64,000 bases of DNA from NCBI GenBank assembly GCA_964035795.1, contig OZ038321.1, positions 7,538,079 to 7,602,078 of the forward strand, written 5' to 3'. The notes beneath the pieces are model-generated. The model was given only the letters and a program-made list of their open reading frames with translations. It searched no databases and was not told where the DNA came from. The stretch is from Pterobdella sp. o SKG-2022 (lineage: Eukaryota; Annelida; Clitellata; Hirudinida; Piscicolidae). Both the position numbers and the translations under genes were made by a program. Of this stretch, positions 1 to 12,325 are shown in pieces (within the stretch, counting starts at the first letter, position 1; every line of letters starts with the position of its first letter).

Positions 1-91
1 TGGTGGAGAAAAGTTGCCTATAAAAAAACATTTTAAAAATTAATTAGTCATTTTTTTTGAAAAGTATTCAACATAAAACAGTATTTACTTA

Positions 92-205
92 GGCTGTGAC
101 AGCTCAAATGGTATGGTTCGATCTTCAGATAGTTCGATGCCGTGTTGGCCCCATCATGTTCCAGTGTGTTTACGCTCATTAACTTTGTAGCAAGTGTTTC
201 ATAAA
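92..205 (+). repeat. Degenerate tRNA-derived SINE-like repeat
   Basis: A tRNA-like head (GACAGCTCAAATGGTATGG resembles an A box) is followed by a body with TTGTAGCAAGTGTTTCATAA. The repeat at 19484-19665 has a similar body (TTTGTAGCAATTGCTTTGAT), so the two look like decayed copies of one family. No cloverleaf can be formed, so this is not a working tRNA gene. Confidence 0.45.
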
Positions 206-1034
206 ACAGAAATTTGAATTTGAAGATGTGATGAAGTTTGTGCTAAGCTCATCACATTAACAAGCGATGCTGATAAGTATTTTGTATAGAATTTGTTGTG
301 AGGTTTGAAAATTATAATGGAAAAATATTTTTTTTGAAAATATAATATTAAATAATATTTTGGTGAAAAAGAAAAAAAATTGAATAGAAAACTACTATGA
401 TAACGCAATAGTTTATGATTGTTTAATTTTTACATAAATCTACTGAAGTCTTAAAAATATATCAAAAAAATTTAACTTTAAAGGAATATGCATCAAAAAT
501 ATATATAATTAAAATTATGAATACCTAATTAATTATTTTTAATTATTCTTTGTTTTTCCACTTTAAGGCTATATTTCAATTTCGGAGAATATTTTTATAT
601 TCTAAATTTTTATAAGCTACATACTTTTGATTTTTTGGTGACCTAAATCTTTTTGATGTCTATTATTGGAAGTTTCATCCGAAAAAATTGCATTTCAAAA
701 ATCTAATTAAGAAATTGTTCGAAGTATGTGAAATTGCTATATTTTTGGCTTTTAAAAGTCACTAATCGATTAAATGACTTTTTCGATGAATTTGGTACAT
801 TTAGTATTATGCATTGACTGAATAGGTTTTTTTAGAGTTCATTAAAAGTTTTTCCATGCAAAAGTTCTATCTCTCATCAAAACCTCTTTGTTCATGAAAC
901 TCTTTATATTCTGGCTCCACCATAAAACTTACAACATTTTAGTGGGTTTATATCCGTGAATGAGTGGCTTCGTTATAATACAATATTGATATTTGACAAT
1001 TTTTCTGATGTAGAGAAATTTATCTCCATGCCTC

Positions 1035-1345
1035 CCTTTTTTTGATTTTTCCAAGTTCTTATTGTCCAGTTTTTGCAACTTCATCAGTATTGGGTCCCAG
1101 GCATTTGTGTCCACCTACAACTTTGGGTCATTGAAGGCATTCCTTACCGAGTTATATTTTCTTATTTCAGGCTCTCCCGTATTAATAGTTTCTTTTGAAG
1201 GGAAACTTTTTTTTTCGATTATTGTTTCCAGGATCACTGGCTCATTCCAGTTAACTTTTCCATGGGAGCATTCTCGTGCATGCTTGCTTATACCTGAAAT
1301 TGTGTTTGAGTCTTTATTTGATGTTAAATCTTTTTTGTGTTGCTT
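1035..1345 (-). mobile_element. Penelope-like element fragment, C-terminal end
   Basis: The minus strand reads SGISKHARECSHGKVNW, then EPVILETIIEKK, and ends near VDTNAWDPIL after one stop codon. The plus-strand fragment at 22690-23160 has the same order of motifs: SGISEHAIICS, WESPTLIKTY and SSAWDP. In Penelope-like elements this block follows the GIY-YIG endonuclease. The GIY-YIG core itself is not recognisable here and the frame is broken, so this is a dead 3' fragment. Confidence 0.7.
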
Positions 1346-1765
1346 TATTTAGTTCATAATTTCACCAAACAATGATAAATACCCAATGAGTAATTCATTA
1401 AATCATGGCTGGTGGTATAACAATGTTGTACGCTGTATGAGTTAAAAAACATGTGCATGAAATAAGTAAAAACAACTGACTTTTTTCAACATACATTAAT
1501 GGAAGTGAATTCGGCAATATTTTCCAAATTATTTGGATTGCAACGAACATCTCTATATTTCTAACGCCCACAAGCTTCTGCAATCAGCATACTTATTATC
1601 GCATAAACCACCGCTTATTTTCACCCTTTATGTTGTTTGGGTTTTTTGACTTAATACTTATATCGAAATTTTAATCCTTGTCATTCAGCTTTAGCTCAAC
1701 TTAGTTTAAAAGTTTGGCAAATATTTTTTTCTGTTTTTTTGCAATAAAATGCTTTCATCATCATT

Positions 1766-1951
1766 TTTAAAAACAACTTCACAGAAAGAGGCGATATTTT
1801 GACACTTTTTTATCAAACTAAAATTGTTGACAAATTCAACTTTGTCAAGATTCGTTACACTAATGAGTTATAAAAAAGTTGAGTATGTGGAAAATTTTAG
1901 TTTGATAAGAAATAGCATCAAAATATTGCCTCTGTGAAGTTGTTTTTAAAA
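1766..1951. repeat. Foldback element (MITE-like), arms about 80 bp
   Basis: The left arm begins TTTTAAAAACAACTTCACAG and the right arm ends with its near-exact reverse complement, CTGTGAAGTTGTTTTTAAAA. The arms continue inward through ATCAAACTAAAATT and AATTTTAGTTTGAT. There is no coding capacity. The centre (ACTAATGAGTTAT) recurs with a similar flank near 23375-23425, which suggests a dispersed family. Confidence 0.75.
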
Positions 1952-2001
1952 GCAATTCACAAAAAAATGATACACGATGTCTCTGAAGAACTTTCATCAT
2001 T

Positions 2002-3139
2002 ACTTCTATATTTCTTGTTCTAAAATAGTTAAACTATATGTTTATTCTACTTGAATTGTCAAATTACTTTTACAATAATGAAAACTCAAAATAAGCTTGT
2101 ATTACGCTTTATAGGTGGCTGTCAACTTGTCTCGTCAGCAAAACGTTGAAAAGCTAAATTTTCAGTTACAAACTTGTCAAAAGTCTGAAAAATCCAGTTT
2201 AGTTATGAAATATGAGAAGAAAGTTGGAAACATTTCGACAATCTACTTTTTCACCAACAAATTTGCAAATCGCTTAGACTGATTTTGTGCTCTGTATTTT
2301 TAAAAATATAAATTATATATTGACAATTTGAACAGACATCAACACATAAAAAAACTAGTGAAAAAAAAAGTCAAAATGAAAGCGTTGTCAGGTTGAAGCA
2401 CCCATCAAAGGCCAACAAAAATATCACAAGTTTAAACTTCCAGCCAGTAGAAAAAAAAATGAATTAGCAGACGTTTGAAATCTCGTGACGTTACAGAGGT
2501 CATAATGAAGCTTTGAAACTGTGAAGTGGTGAGAGGTTGAAGATGAGATGAGTTTGAGGTTTGATGTTGGTGAGCTTTGAAAGCAACTACTGAAACAAAA
2601 TGATTGCGAAAGTTCGATAAACTTTCTCACTGCAGTTTCATACAGGGGCATATTGAGGCAGGACTGTTAGGGGGAGGCAATAAAGATGATGGTTTCATAT
2701 AAAAATTAATTTTTAGCTTCAGTTATTGTTTACGCACACAGAAAAAAACTGTAGGTCACAAATGAGAAAGAGGAGTGATTTTAAGAGACTGCGTTACAGA
2801 TGAATAAATAATTTGGAATTTTTTAAAAAACTGAGAATTATTAAGCCACCACCATTGTTCACTGATCTTGCTACTAGGAAACATATTTTGAAGTTTTGAT
2901 TTCTTGCAATGACTATATTTATATTTTTCGGTTCTCATCTATTATTACGGTTTATTTTTTTGAAACCCCTAAAATACTTATCAATCGCGCATCTAAAACT
3001 CAACTTTGGAGCGACATAATGGTCGACTTAGCTCAATGAATTCAAAGATCAGTATCTAGATAGTATAAATTTCTTATGTAATTATTATGTTGCAAACATG
3101 TCAATGTATTACATAACCATCATAATGGTTGTAACACAG
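2002..3139. other. AT-rich non-coding stretch upstream of the first visible transporter exon
   Basis: I see no exon here or elsewhere in 1-3139 that would encode the missing N-terminus of the transporter. The stretch holds only AT-rich sequence with short incidental open frames. It may be the intron before the exon at 3140, or may hide a short first exon that I cannot recognise. Confidence 0.4.
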
Positions 3140-6100
3140 GGATCGGCTGTACTCTCAGTGCAGGGATATATGTGTTGATTGGAGAAGTCATAAGGAAGTT
3201 CACTGGGCCAGCTATTGTCCTGTCCTTCCTTTTTGCTGCACTTGCCTCAGCTCTGGCTGGTCGGGCTTGAAAACATTTTAAATCAGTTTTCATTAAGGAT
3301 TAATTTGCAATTTAACTCTTAATATCATAATTATTCTCATAAATTTGCTTATATTTTTTTTGAGTTAAATTTTCGGAACATTCGATTTTAAAAATTAGCA
3401 TAAAATTTTGAATCTTTCATTGTTAATTATTAAGATTTTGATTGAAATTTTTTTTAAACAAGTGAAATAGAGAAAATATTATTTATAAAACCAAAAAATT
3501 CATTAAAATCTTTTAAAATCTTCAGCTCTGAGCTATGCAGAGTTTGGAGCTAGAGTACCCAAGGCAGGTTCAGCTTATATATACTGCTATGTGACTGTTG
3601 GAGAACTTTGCGCCTTTGTGGTTGGCTGGAATGTTATTTTGGAGTACGTTATTGGTTAGTTTGAATTGCTATTTTAACTAAAGCAATGATTTAATTGGAT
3701 CTTTATATGTCAAGTTTTATAAAAGATTATTTGATCTTTTACATGATCAGTCATCCTAATACCAATTCAAATTGTCAGAACTATTGTTCAACTATCACAT
3801 ATTAAAAGAATGGACACTAATGATTCTAAATGTGTTTTGAAACTGATGTGTAATAGTGTTCTATTAATATTCATAATACTATTCAAAAATTTTTCTCTAC
3901 TATTCAAACTTTCTCCGCTACTCTCAAAGTATTACCGAAATGGGCACGGGAGCCTAAACGGGTGAATTCGGTTGAAAACACTATAAAGTGTTAAATAAAA
4001 TTATACATAAAAAAGCAATAATAACTATAAGAGATTATTTTACCAAAAAACCAGAATTTTTCTTATTTCTACCACATCACTTAAATCTTATATAGCTTAT
4101 AAATGAAGCACACGGCATTGAACTTAGATAATATGCAAGCGATGATAGGATGGAAAAGACAGAACTTTAGTGTAATTTTCTAGTAATGATGTTTCATGTT
4201 AAGATTGATTTTATCAAAAACTGTAAATAAATCTACCTAATAAATGCTTCATTTTAAAGTTTGAAAAAATTAAAAGCTTTAGTGGCATCACCTAATACTA
4301 ATGTTTCCTTATAATAGTTTGGTCTTATATAACTTATTTAAACAAAATATCACCATAGACTTTCCATACTTAATAACCATTCAACCTTGTTTTTTTCTTT
4401 CTTTTTATTAAAAGATTTTCAAGTTGTATACTAACAACTACAATTTAAATTCTCTGTAACACACAGGGGCTGCTAGCACAGCCAAATCAATCTCCTTCTA
4501 CTTGGATTCACTGACCAACCATGCCATAAGTGGTTTTTTGCTCCAGTACTTCCCCTTGTACAATACTACTATTTCTCCTTATGTCGATTTCGTCTCTTTC
4601 TTTCTCATAATTATTCTTGCTAGTGAGTTTGGGGTTTTTGTACAGTGTGAAATTTGATTTTTATAATTTAAACTTTATTATATTGTTATTGTATTATATG
4701 ATAACCAAAAATCTGGCTTAGTCAATGAAATAGTTTATATCTGAGAGTTATGAAATAAAACTGAGTTCATCAATTTAATGTAGGAAGCTAATTGCGAGAT
4801 GATCTTTAAAATAGTGTTACAATTGACATTCAGTAGCAGTCGATGTATGTGCCTAGCTTTTGATACTTGTTCCATTTCAATTATTTTTTAATTTGATACA
4901 TAGCTTTTTACGTTGAAAAACTTAAGTAACTCACAATATTCACAATAGTGCAGCGTAATGTGTTATTTGTGCTTGCAGGAGACTTCTAATGACGTTTGAA
5001 CGAGAAAAAAATAATTTTTTCAAAGAACATAAAATCAGTGTACATTAAATGTATTTGGAGCTCATTAGTTTAAAATGAATGTTTCGATAGAACCCAGTTT
5101 TTTATAATAAAATTTAAATTTCATTGAACAACAAAAAATCTAAACTTTGAGTTGTTATTCGAAATTTATGCACGTAAACCTTCCACTTAAACCACATTAC
5201 TCAGCCCAATATTATATCTAACACAAATACTATATATAGTAATCTAAGTGATAGAATAATATTGAAACATCTTAATTATCTTATTGTAAAACAGTAATCG
5301 GCTCGCATAGCTCAGCTGGTAGAGCTGGTAGAGCGTTAGACTAGTTATCTAAAGTAACCGGGTACAATCCCTCGCGGACCGAAAATTATACACACAAGGA
5401 GTAGCGCCCTGTAAATCATCTGTTGAGCTAACGAAACCCCAATATGGGGCGACTAAAAGTCGATCTAAAAAAAACAGTAATATAAAAACAACTAAAACTG
5501 AAAAATAAAAATAATAACACAAAAATACAAACAGAAAACCAATAATAAAAACACAAACACAACCTCACAGTAATAGTATGTTTCGGAGTAAACAGTTCCA
5601 CACTGATTAACAACATATTCGTAATCTTCAACCTCTTTGTCCTGGTGCTGGTTTTTGGCGGTGGTTGTGCTTGGATTGACATCAAGAACTGGAGTATACC
5701 CAAAGAAGAAGTTGGTGCTTTTATGTATATTTTTTCATTGATTTATTATTACAGTTATGTTTTGATATGAGACGAAGTGATTATTATGAACAATTGATAG
5801 TATCGTTATGAAAATGTTGAGAAATTAAAAATAGTTGTGTTTTTATTATTATAATCACTTTAGTTATACTGTGAGTCATAGTTTAAGTAAGCAAAAACCC
5901 CAAGCCAGGCTCCTGAAAGAAAATATCGTATATTTAAAATATTTTTAACTTATCTTCCAAGACTCTTCTTTTATTATCCATTATGAATCATGCTTTAACC
6001 TCTCTTTTTTCTGAAATCCTTGAAAATTATGTTTACCTAACTCAACTCCAGTTAATAAAGTGTTTGATGTAGCTTTGTTCAACTCTCATCTCAATAACAA

Positions 6101-9100
6101 CAATCTCTTCAAACCCTCTCAGTCAGATTTTGGAGAATCTCACTCTACTGAAATTATTTCAAAATTTACAATAGAACTTCAGCCTTTGATAATCTTTTCT
6201 TTATTTTTTTTTCCGACTTCTTTCATGCTTTAAATACCATTTTTTTTTGATATAAAATCTTAATGCTTCTTTTAGGGTTTTCTGTTTTTGCAGTCTGGCT
6301 TTTTTCGTACTTCTCTAACAGACCTGCTTCATTCTGTTTTAATAGTTCATCTCCTCGTTTATTCTTGGTTTCTTATGAACTGACCAAAAACTTCATTTTT
6401 CTTTAATTTATTCTATAAATATATTTCACCGATTTCGGCTTACGAAATTTTTTTCAAGTCAGCTCTAGACCGACGACTTTTATCTCTGCCTTTTTCTCTT
6501 TATATTTCAGCTGTATCTGTGCTTACTCCGCTTAAATCGACTCTATATATCTCAAACTCATTTCTTTCAAGTTTAGTCTTATATACTCAAATTAATCTGA
6601 ATTTTTATAAATCTTTTTGTTATTCTTCAACTATTTTCTCATATCACTTATCGTCTTTCTTTTAATACTCGTACTCTAAGTTTCATTTTTAACTCTTCTT
6701 TTTTTTTGAACATAAAACAAACTTCTGTTGCTTTTTCTTGATTTTTCATCTTTGAAGCATTAGATGAATGTTTTCTTTACTTGATGACTCTGCTCTCAAA
6801 CTTCTAGTCTGTTTTCTCATTCTTTCTTGTGTGATCTACAGCAACTCTCCTTCACAATGCCCCAAAAACTACTTTTGGACCCAAATACAAAGCACCCAGC
6901 TTTTTTAAAATACTTCGATTAGTGCAATGTATTCCTTGCTTTGTATTACACCAATAACAACAAGTGGTATGTAGTTGCTAGGCTGAAAACTTTACTCGCC
7001 TTTTCTATAAAACTCCATAAACTCACTTTGGTATACTTAGTATACACCTTACCTGACTGCACACCCAGGTACCAAACCCAGAGCAAAATGGAGTGGGAGG
7101 GTTCACTCCTTTCGGTCAGATGGCCATCATCAGCGGAGCCTCCATCTGCTTCTACAGCTACATCGGCTTCGATGTCATCACCATCGCTGGTGCTTCCTAT
7201 ATTATTTTGAGTTTTTGAATAAATTTTCAAAAATGTTTCAATTTATTTTTTTACTTTTTTAAAAAGATTGACATTAATAGCATTTTGTTCTAATTCATGA
7301 TTTTGAAAAAATATATAAAATCGAGTAAAAAAATGAAATATAAAAACAAACTCAGGAATACTATAAAGTTAATGTTGTCAACAGGGGAAGAATCAGTGCT
7401 GGCCTCAAAATCTGTGCCAGTAGCCATCGCTATTTGTCTGGGTGTTTGTACCCTTCTGTATGTCTGTTAGTATGTTTCTTTTTTCTGTGTGTCTTTGCTT
7501 GCATATGTATGTCAGTGTGTGTTTTGCGCGTTGATAAATTCTCGAAACAAATTTTTTGAAATACAACCAGTTTGAAGAGAGATCTGAGAAGCAAAAATTT
7601 TAATATATTAAAACTTCAAAATTATCATTAAAATTTTGAAAAATATATAATTATTCAAGAAAAAATAACTCCAAGCACATTATCCTATGTAAACTAGCGT
7701 ACATATATATTGTCATTTCCTGTTTTTCTTTTTTCCCATCCTCAAACTAACAATTCTATTAATCCTTCCAACAGTGATTTCCATCGTACTGACACTAATG
7801 GTACCCTACTACCAATTATCTGCACAAGCCCCTATATCTTCAGCGTTCAAGCTTGTTGGTTGGGTCATACCTGCCCATTTGGTAAATGCTGCAGCCATCA
7901 TATGCCTCGTGTCATGGTGAGTTGGTTGTGGTGTCATGGTGGGTTGTACGTGGTTTAAGGATGAAGATAACTTTGTAGGATGGTTTATAAGCTGGGGTTG
8001 GTGTCGTGTTGTTGAGATGTTGGAATGGTGTGTTGAGGAGGTTTTATGTTTTTGAAGCATTTTGTCTTGTTGTGTTGCTATATTGTTTTATGTTTTCTAA
8101 TAATATAAGAAAAAATTTAATATCATTATATATATTATTTTTTTTATTATTTTTTTTTGCCCCCTTAATTCCCTAGTCTGTTATCGTACATGATCGCCAT
8201 GCCTCGAGTGTTCTACGCCATGGCTTCAGATGGTCTGCTCTTCAAGCCCTTCAGTAAAGTCAATGCCACCTTTAAGACTCCTGTGGTTGCTACAGTAATT
8301 TCTGGTCTGTTCACTGGTGAGTGAGAAACTATTTTGGAGAATAGTTTGCTAGGGTGTCCAGTGTTTTGTGTGGTTTAGTTAGTTTTGATTAGTTTCTTAT
8401 GAATATTTATTTAATGTTTTTTTACTTTTTTGTCAAATATATTTTTTTATCATATTTTATGTTTTTCATTATAAATTTTGAACTTGATATAATATAAAAG
8501 TCCATTCGTTTTCACATTACACCTTACTATTATAATCGTTCGAGTTTATTGATTTAATATTGATCTCTTACATCGACATCCTTAGCTCAGTAAAACCTAC
8601 ATGTTGATTTATTGTTCTCAAGTATATACCATTATGCCCATATTTGTACTTGTACTTTATATTCAAACACTAGACACTTCTAAACTAACCTCCACTCACC
8701 AACCCACCACCACCATTCACCACCACACCAACCAGCACCAACCATTTTCTATCACTTATCACCACACCAATCATCACCAACCCCCATTCACCCCCAAACA
8801 CCCACCATTAAACTACCCAGCCCTCATCGCCATGTTCCTGAACCTCATAGACCTGGTGAGCATGATGTCCATTGGCACTCTCTTAGCCTACTCTGTAGTT
8901 AGCTTCTCTGTGTTATGGTTGAGGTACCAAGAGACAGAGATGCAAACGGGAGGAGAGGGTTTGGAGATCGAAGAAACAGAGAGGATTGTTGCTAATGAGA
9001 ATAAAGATCACTGGTGGAAATGTAAATTAAGAAACATCTTATGTACTCAAAATAATCTTCCATCAAAATCCACTGAGAAGATTTTCCTCGTTTCAGCTTT

Positions 9101-10667
9101 TCTCTTAGGTTTGTAGCTAATTCCAGCTTCGTTTGGTCTGATATATAGGTTGTCGAGTGCTTTAATAGCACAACCTTTTCGATGGTTCAACATCATTTTT
9201 AAATGTGAAAATGTGTGTGTTGAATGGAATATCATACTTAATTAACTAGATAAATATAATATTTATATAATTCTAGCATGTTAGCACACAGAAATTTTGT
9301 TTTCTGTGCATTCCAGTATAGTAAAAATAATAATAACAACTTTCATTTAAATTACATAGTATGATGATTATAAACTTCTAATATATGGCGATGAAACATC
9401 CCACAGTGTTGATGACCATAATGAGCAGTCTGATGAGCAAGCACATGGGAGAGCAGATAGGTTCTCATCAATGGTGGGCTCTGCTTCTCTTTCTCATCCC
9501 CAACCTTATCATTCTCTCATCCATCTTCCTTATCTTCTTACTGCCTAAGCACCAACCCAAGCTCACATTCACTGTTAGGGTTCTTATTATATATTTTAAT
9601 AATTTCCTGAGAGTCTATATACCTCACTAAGGAATGTCTTTTAAATTTCTTTTGTACACTAGAAGTTCTAAGTTCAAGCCAGGTCTATAACTTTTTAGTC
9701 GTTTGCTTTGTGCCGTGTATTATTAAAAATTTCAAGTTAGCTTAGACGGTGCACCCACTGAATACCACTTCCATAAAAACAACATGAAGTTATCAATGCA
9801 ATAATGTTTCATACACTATACCACCACTCCGTTTGATCATAGCTCAACATCGCATTCATAAGATTTTAAAGACCTAGCAGCCTCAATTATATAAACTATT
9901 GAAAAAACTGAAGCTTATTCACTATGAACTAAATGCCTCATGAATCATTATCCCACATTCAGGTTCCCTTGGTACCCTTCCTGCCCATATTCAGTCTCAT
10001 GATTAACCTGTATCTCATGGTGCATCTTAACTGGCTTACGTGGATCCGGTTCTTCATCTGGATGGCTTTGGGTTTGTGTATTGTTGTTGGAGTGTATTAG
10101 TAATCTTCATTTTTATATTATTCTTATTTATTATTTATCTTAGTTTGTATATAATTGTAGTTTATAAATATAATTCCCTAAATATAATGAGACCTTGTTT
10201 TTAGCTGCCAAGATTCATTATAAGCCTAGTCGGCATTGTCAATTTGTCTACATTGTAATCGAAGTTAGACAAAACTTTGGCAGTTTATTTGTCATGTTTA
10301 GTGTCAGCTATCAACTATAGCTTAAAACGAGTTATTTAAAATGAAGAAACGATTCGTTTTTTTTTCAAGTTTTGAATTTTAGTTCAACTTACCACAAAGC
10401 TCAGAGAAGATATATATGGAACGAAGTTTTCATTTCTAAATTTTTCAGTGTGCTAAACCTTATAAATAACAGCATCCAAAAGAGTTTGATTTTTCTGTGA
10501 AATTTAACTTTTAAAACATTTAAATATCATTTGTTCCACACTTCTTCACAGGCTTCATTATCTACTTCTCGTACAGCATCCAATACAGCCAAGAAAACAC
10601 GAAAAAAAAAGACAAGGCAGAATATGAAGACATAGAAGGCGACAAAAAGGATAAAGTGGATAAGTAA
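3140..10667 (+). CDS. Cationic amino-acid transporter, SLC7A (CAT) family, 5' partial
   Basis: This is a multi-pass plasma-membrane permease of the APC superfamily, expected to carry cationic or related amino acids. Exons: 3140-3259, 3526-3654, 4467-4622, 5571-5710, 7069-7189, 7385-7465, 7775-7916, 8177-8316, 8821-9108, 9407-9573, 9963-10071 and 10552-10667. All join in frame, giving about 569 residues plus a missing start. CAT hallmarks in order: [42 protein letters not shown] followed by [33 protein letters not shown] and [12 protein letters not shown]. The last exon ends in a Lys/Asp-rich tail before TAA. The donor of exon 1 (GTCGGG) is weak, and the exon 4/5 junction (GAAGAA|GTTGGT) is my choice among alternatives by phase. 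The segment before IGCTLSAG, with the first membrane span, was not found. The exact paralogue (SLC7A1-4 or 14) is not assignable. Confidence 0.93.
5298..5475 (+). repeat. tRNA-derived SINE in transporter intron 4
   Basis: The head resembles a tRNA with A box TAGCTCAGCTGG and B box GGGTACAATCCC. The D-loop part TGGTAGAGC is directly duplicated, which would break a tRNA fold. The body ends in CCCCAATATGGGGCGACT and an A-rich tail. It lies in the intron between the third and fourth visible exons, about 95 bp before the splice acceptor at 5569-5570. Confidence 0.7.
8690..8815 (+). repeat. CA/CCA-rich low-complexity tract before transporter exon 9
   Basis: A run dominated by CACC and CCA units with almost no G ends in the acceptor CCCAG at 8816-8820. 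It opens a long frame that is not coding: the true exon begins at 8821 in a frame fixed by the neighbouring exons. Confidence 0.6.
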
Positions 10668-11097
10668 CATTTTGAAAGATTTCAAACAATATTTAATCAA
10701 TCAGCTCTTAATTCCCTGTTGCGTTTAATGTTGTGATTTTTTGTGTATAATATTCTCAATTATATATGGAAGCATATGCATGGTATGACGCGATTTTGTG
10801 CAATACATTTTCATTTATGGGGGTCGAGGTAGGTGTTGCATATGAACCTGCATGTTTGGACTTCAATGTGAAGCAGTGGTTGATACAATTTCTAATCTTT
10901 TGGCCCAACTTCATTAAAGCTGTTATTTCTTCTAAAAAGCAAGTGTATCAAAAATCTTCTACATTCGGAAGTTCAAAACTTGATAAATATTTGAAGTAAT
11001 GACATGAAAGAAGATGCTAGCATCAGTTCTGTTGTTTTATTTTCATCTCGACAAGGTCTCAAACAGTTGACAAACTAAGCTTGAACGTCAATGTTTT

Positions 11098-11103
11098 AAT
11101 AAA
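11098..11103 (+). terminator. Candidate poly(A) signal of the transporter gene
   Basis: Canonical AATAAA about 430 bp after the TAA stop. Such hexamers are common by chance in sequence this AT-rich. Confidence 0.35.
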
Positions 11104-12164
11104 AATTATCGACCATATTCTTTATTATTATATATTTAAAATAGAAAATTCAATGAATTAAAATTATATAAGCTTTTGTTGAGTGATAAAAATATATTAT
11201 TCATTTTAAACTTTAAAATGAAAGAAAATCATTATTGACATTGAAAGGTATATTATGTGATCGATATGGACTCTAATTTATAACGGGTTGGGGCAGGAAG
11301 GCTTTTCAGTAAATTTTTTTTTTCAAGCCAAAGTGGAGATACACAAATTTACTGATCATTATATTTTTGTCAAATAAGTAGGAAGCTTTTTGTTAAAAGT
11401 GTAACATTTTTGAGTACTTGAAAATGTTAAACTGTTAACGAGAAGTTTGATACTTTTTGCTCTTCGGTTATTTTTTATTTTTAGCAATTCTTTTATGCAA
11501 TTTTTTTAGTAGGTTATTTTTGAAATTCCAACTGTTTTTTGATATTAAATTTCATTTAAGTATTAAAATTCCATAATGCTACCTTCATGCTCACTATTGA
11601 AAACCCATGAATAAGGTAGAAACCTTTTGAAAGTTCAACTAGACATTCAATTCAATATCAACAAAAAAATTCATACATTTCAATCAAAATATACTTGAAT
11701 GAGTTTAACATTTCCTTGATGAATCTAACAGCTTTATAAGTGCAGCTTTATCAAAAATTATAGTTTTCATATCTTTTATGGTTGAATGCATTGAAAAAAG
11801 CCTTGAATTGGAGTTTAAATTCTGAAAAAACACTTGAAAAAGACTAAGATTCTTTCTCAAAATATTTGTTTTTCTAGTTGGAATATCTTATTATTTATCA
11901 TTATTATATAATTCTTAAAATTTTAATATAACTTTAAATAAAATTTGAAAAATTTTTCGATTATAAATTAGTTTTCCATCGAAATCCATATTTATTGATA
12001 GGTAGATAAATTTTCATCCATCATTGTGTATCTTTGATATTTCAAATATATATTTTGTATATCAATGTTATTAGTTTTTTTGTTACACATATATATAACA
12101 ATCTCTTTTCATATGTATTATATACATGGAATTTTAAAAGTTCCACCTAAGTTTCCAGCCACTA

Positions 12165-12325
12165 TGGGAAACTCCATTTTATGTTTTCATTGATGATATA
12201 CAGCAAAAAGCTGTTCACAACTTTACCTCAAAACTTTTCAATTTATAATGAAACCATCATCAGGTTCAAAAGCTTCGTAATAAACTTTTGTGTGCCGTAT
12301 TTTACCACTTTGTTGGATGACACAT
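12165..12325 (+). repeat. Copy of the ACCATCATCAGG inverted-repeat family
   Basis: AACCATCATCAGGTTCAAAAG, then GCTTCGTAATAAACTTTTG and TATTTTACCAC, match the element at 52477-52608 in order and spacing. The left terminal repeat is not clear here. No coding capacity. Confidence 0.55.

Noticed and set aside
5300..5383. tRNA gene
   Set aside because: The D-loop region is duplicated, the acceptor ends do not pair, and a non-tRNA body with an A-rich tail follows. It is a SINE head.
5428..5703. 91-codon minus-strand frame
   Set aside because: It is antisense to transporter exon 4 and the SINE tail.
8601..8820. Upstream part of the 171-codon frame at 8601-9116 as coding
   Set aside because: The part before 8821 is a CCA-rich intronic tract; only 8821-9108 is exon, as shown by phase and homology.
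10766..10999. 77-codon frame after the transporter stop
   Set aside because: It lies in the likely 3' UTR before an AATAAA and resembles no protein I know; not enough to call a gene.
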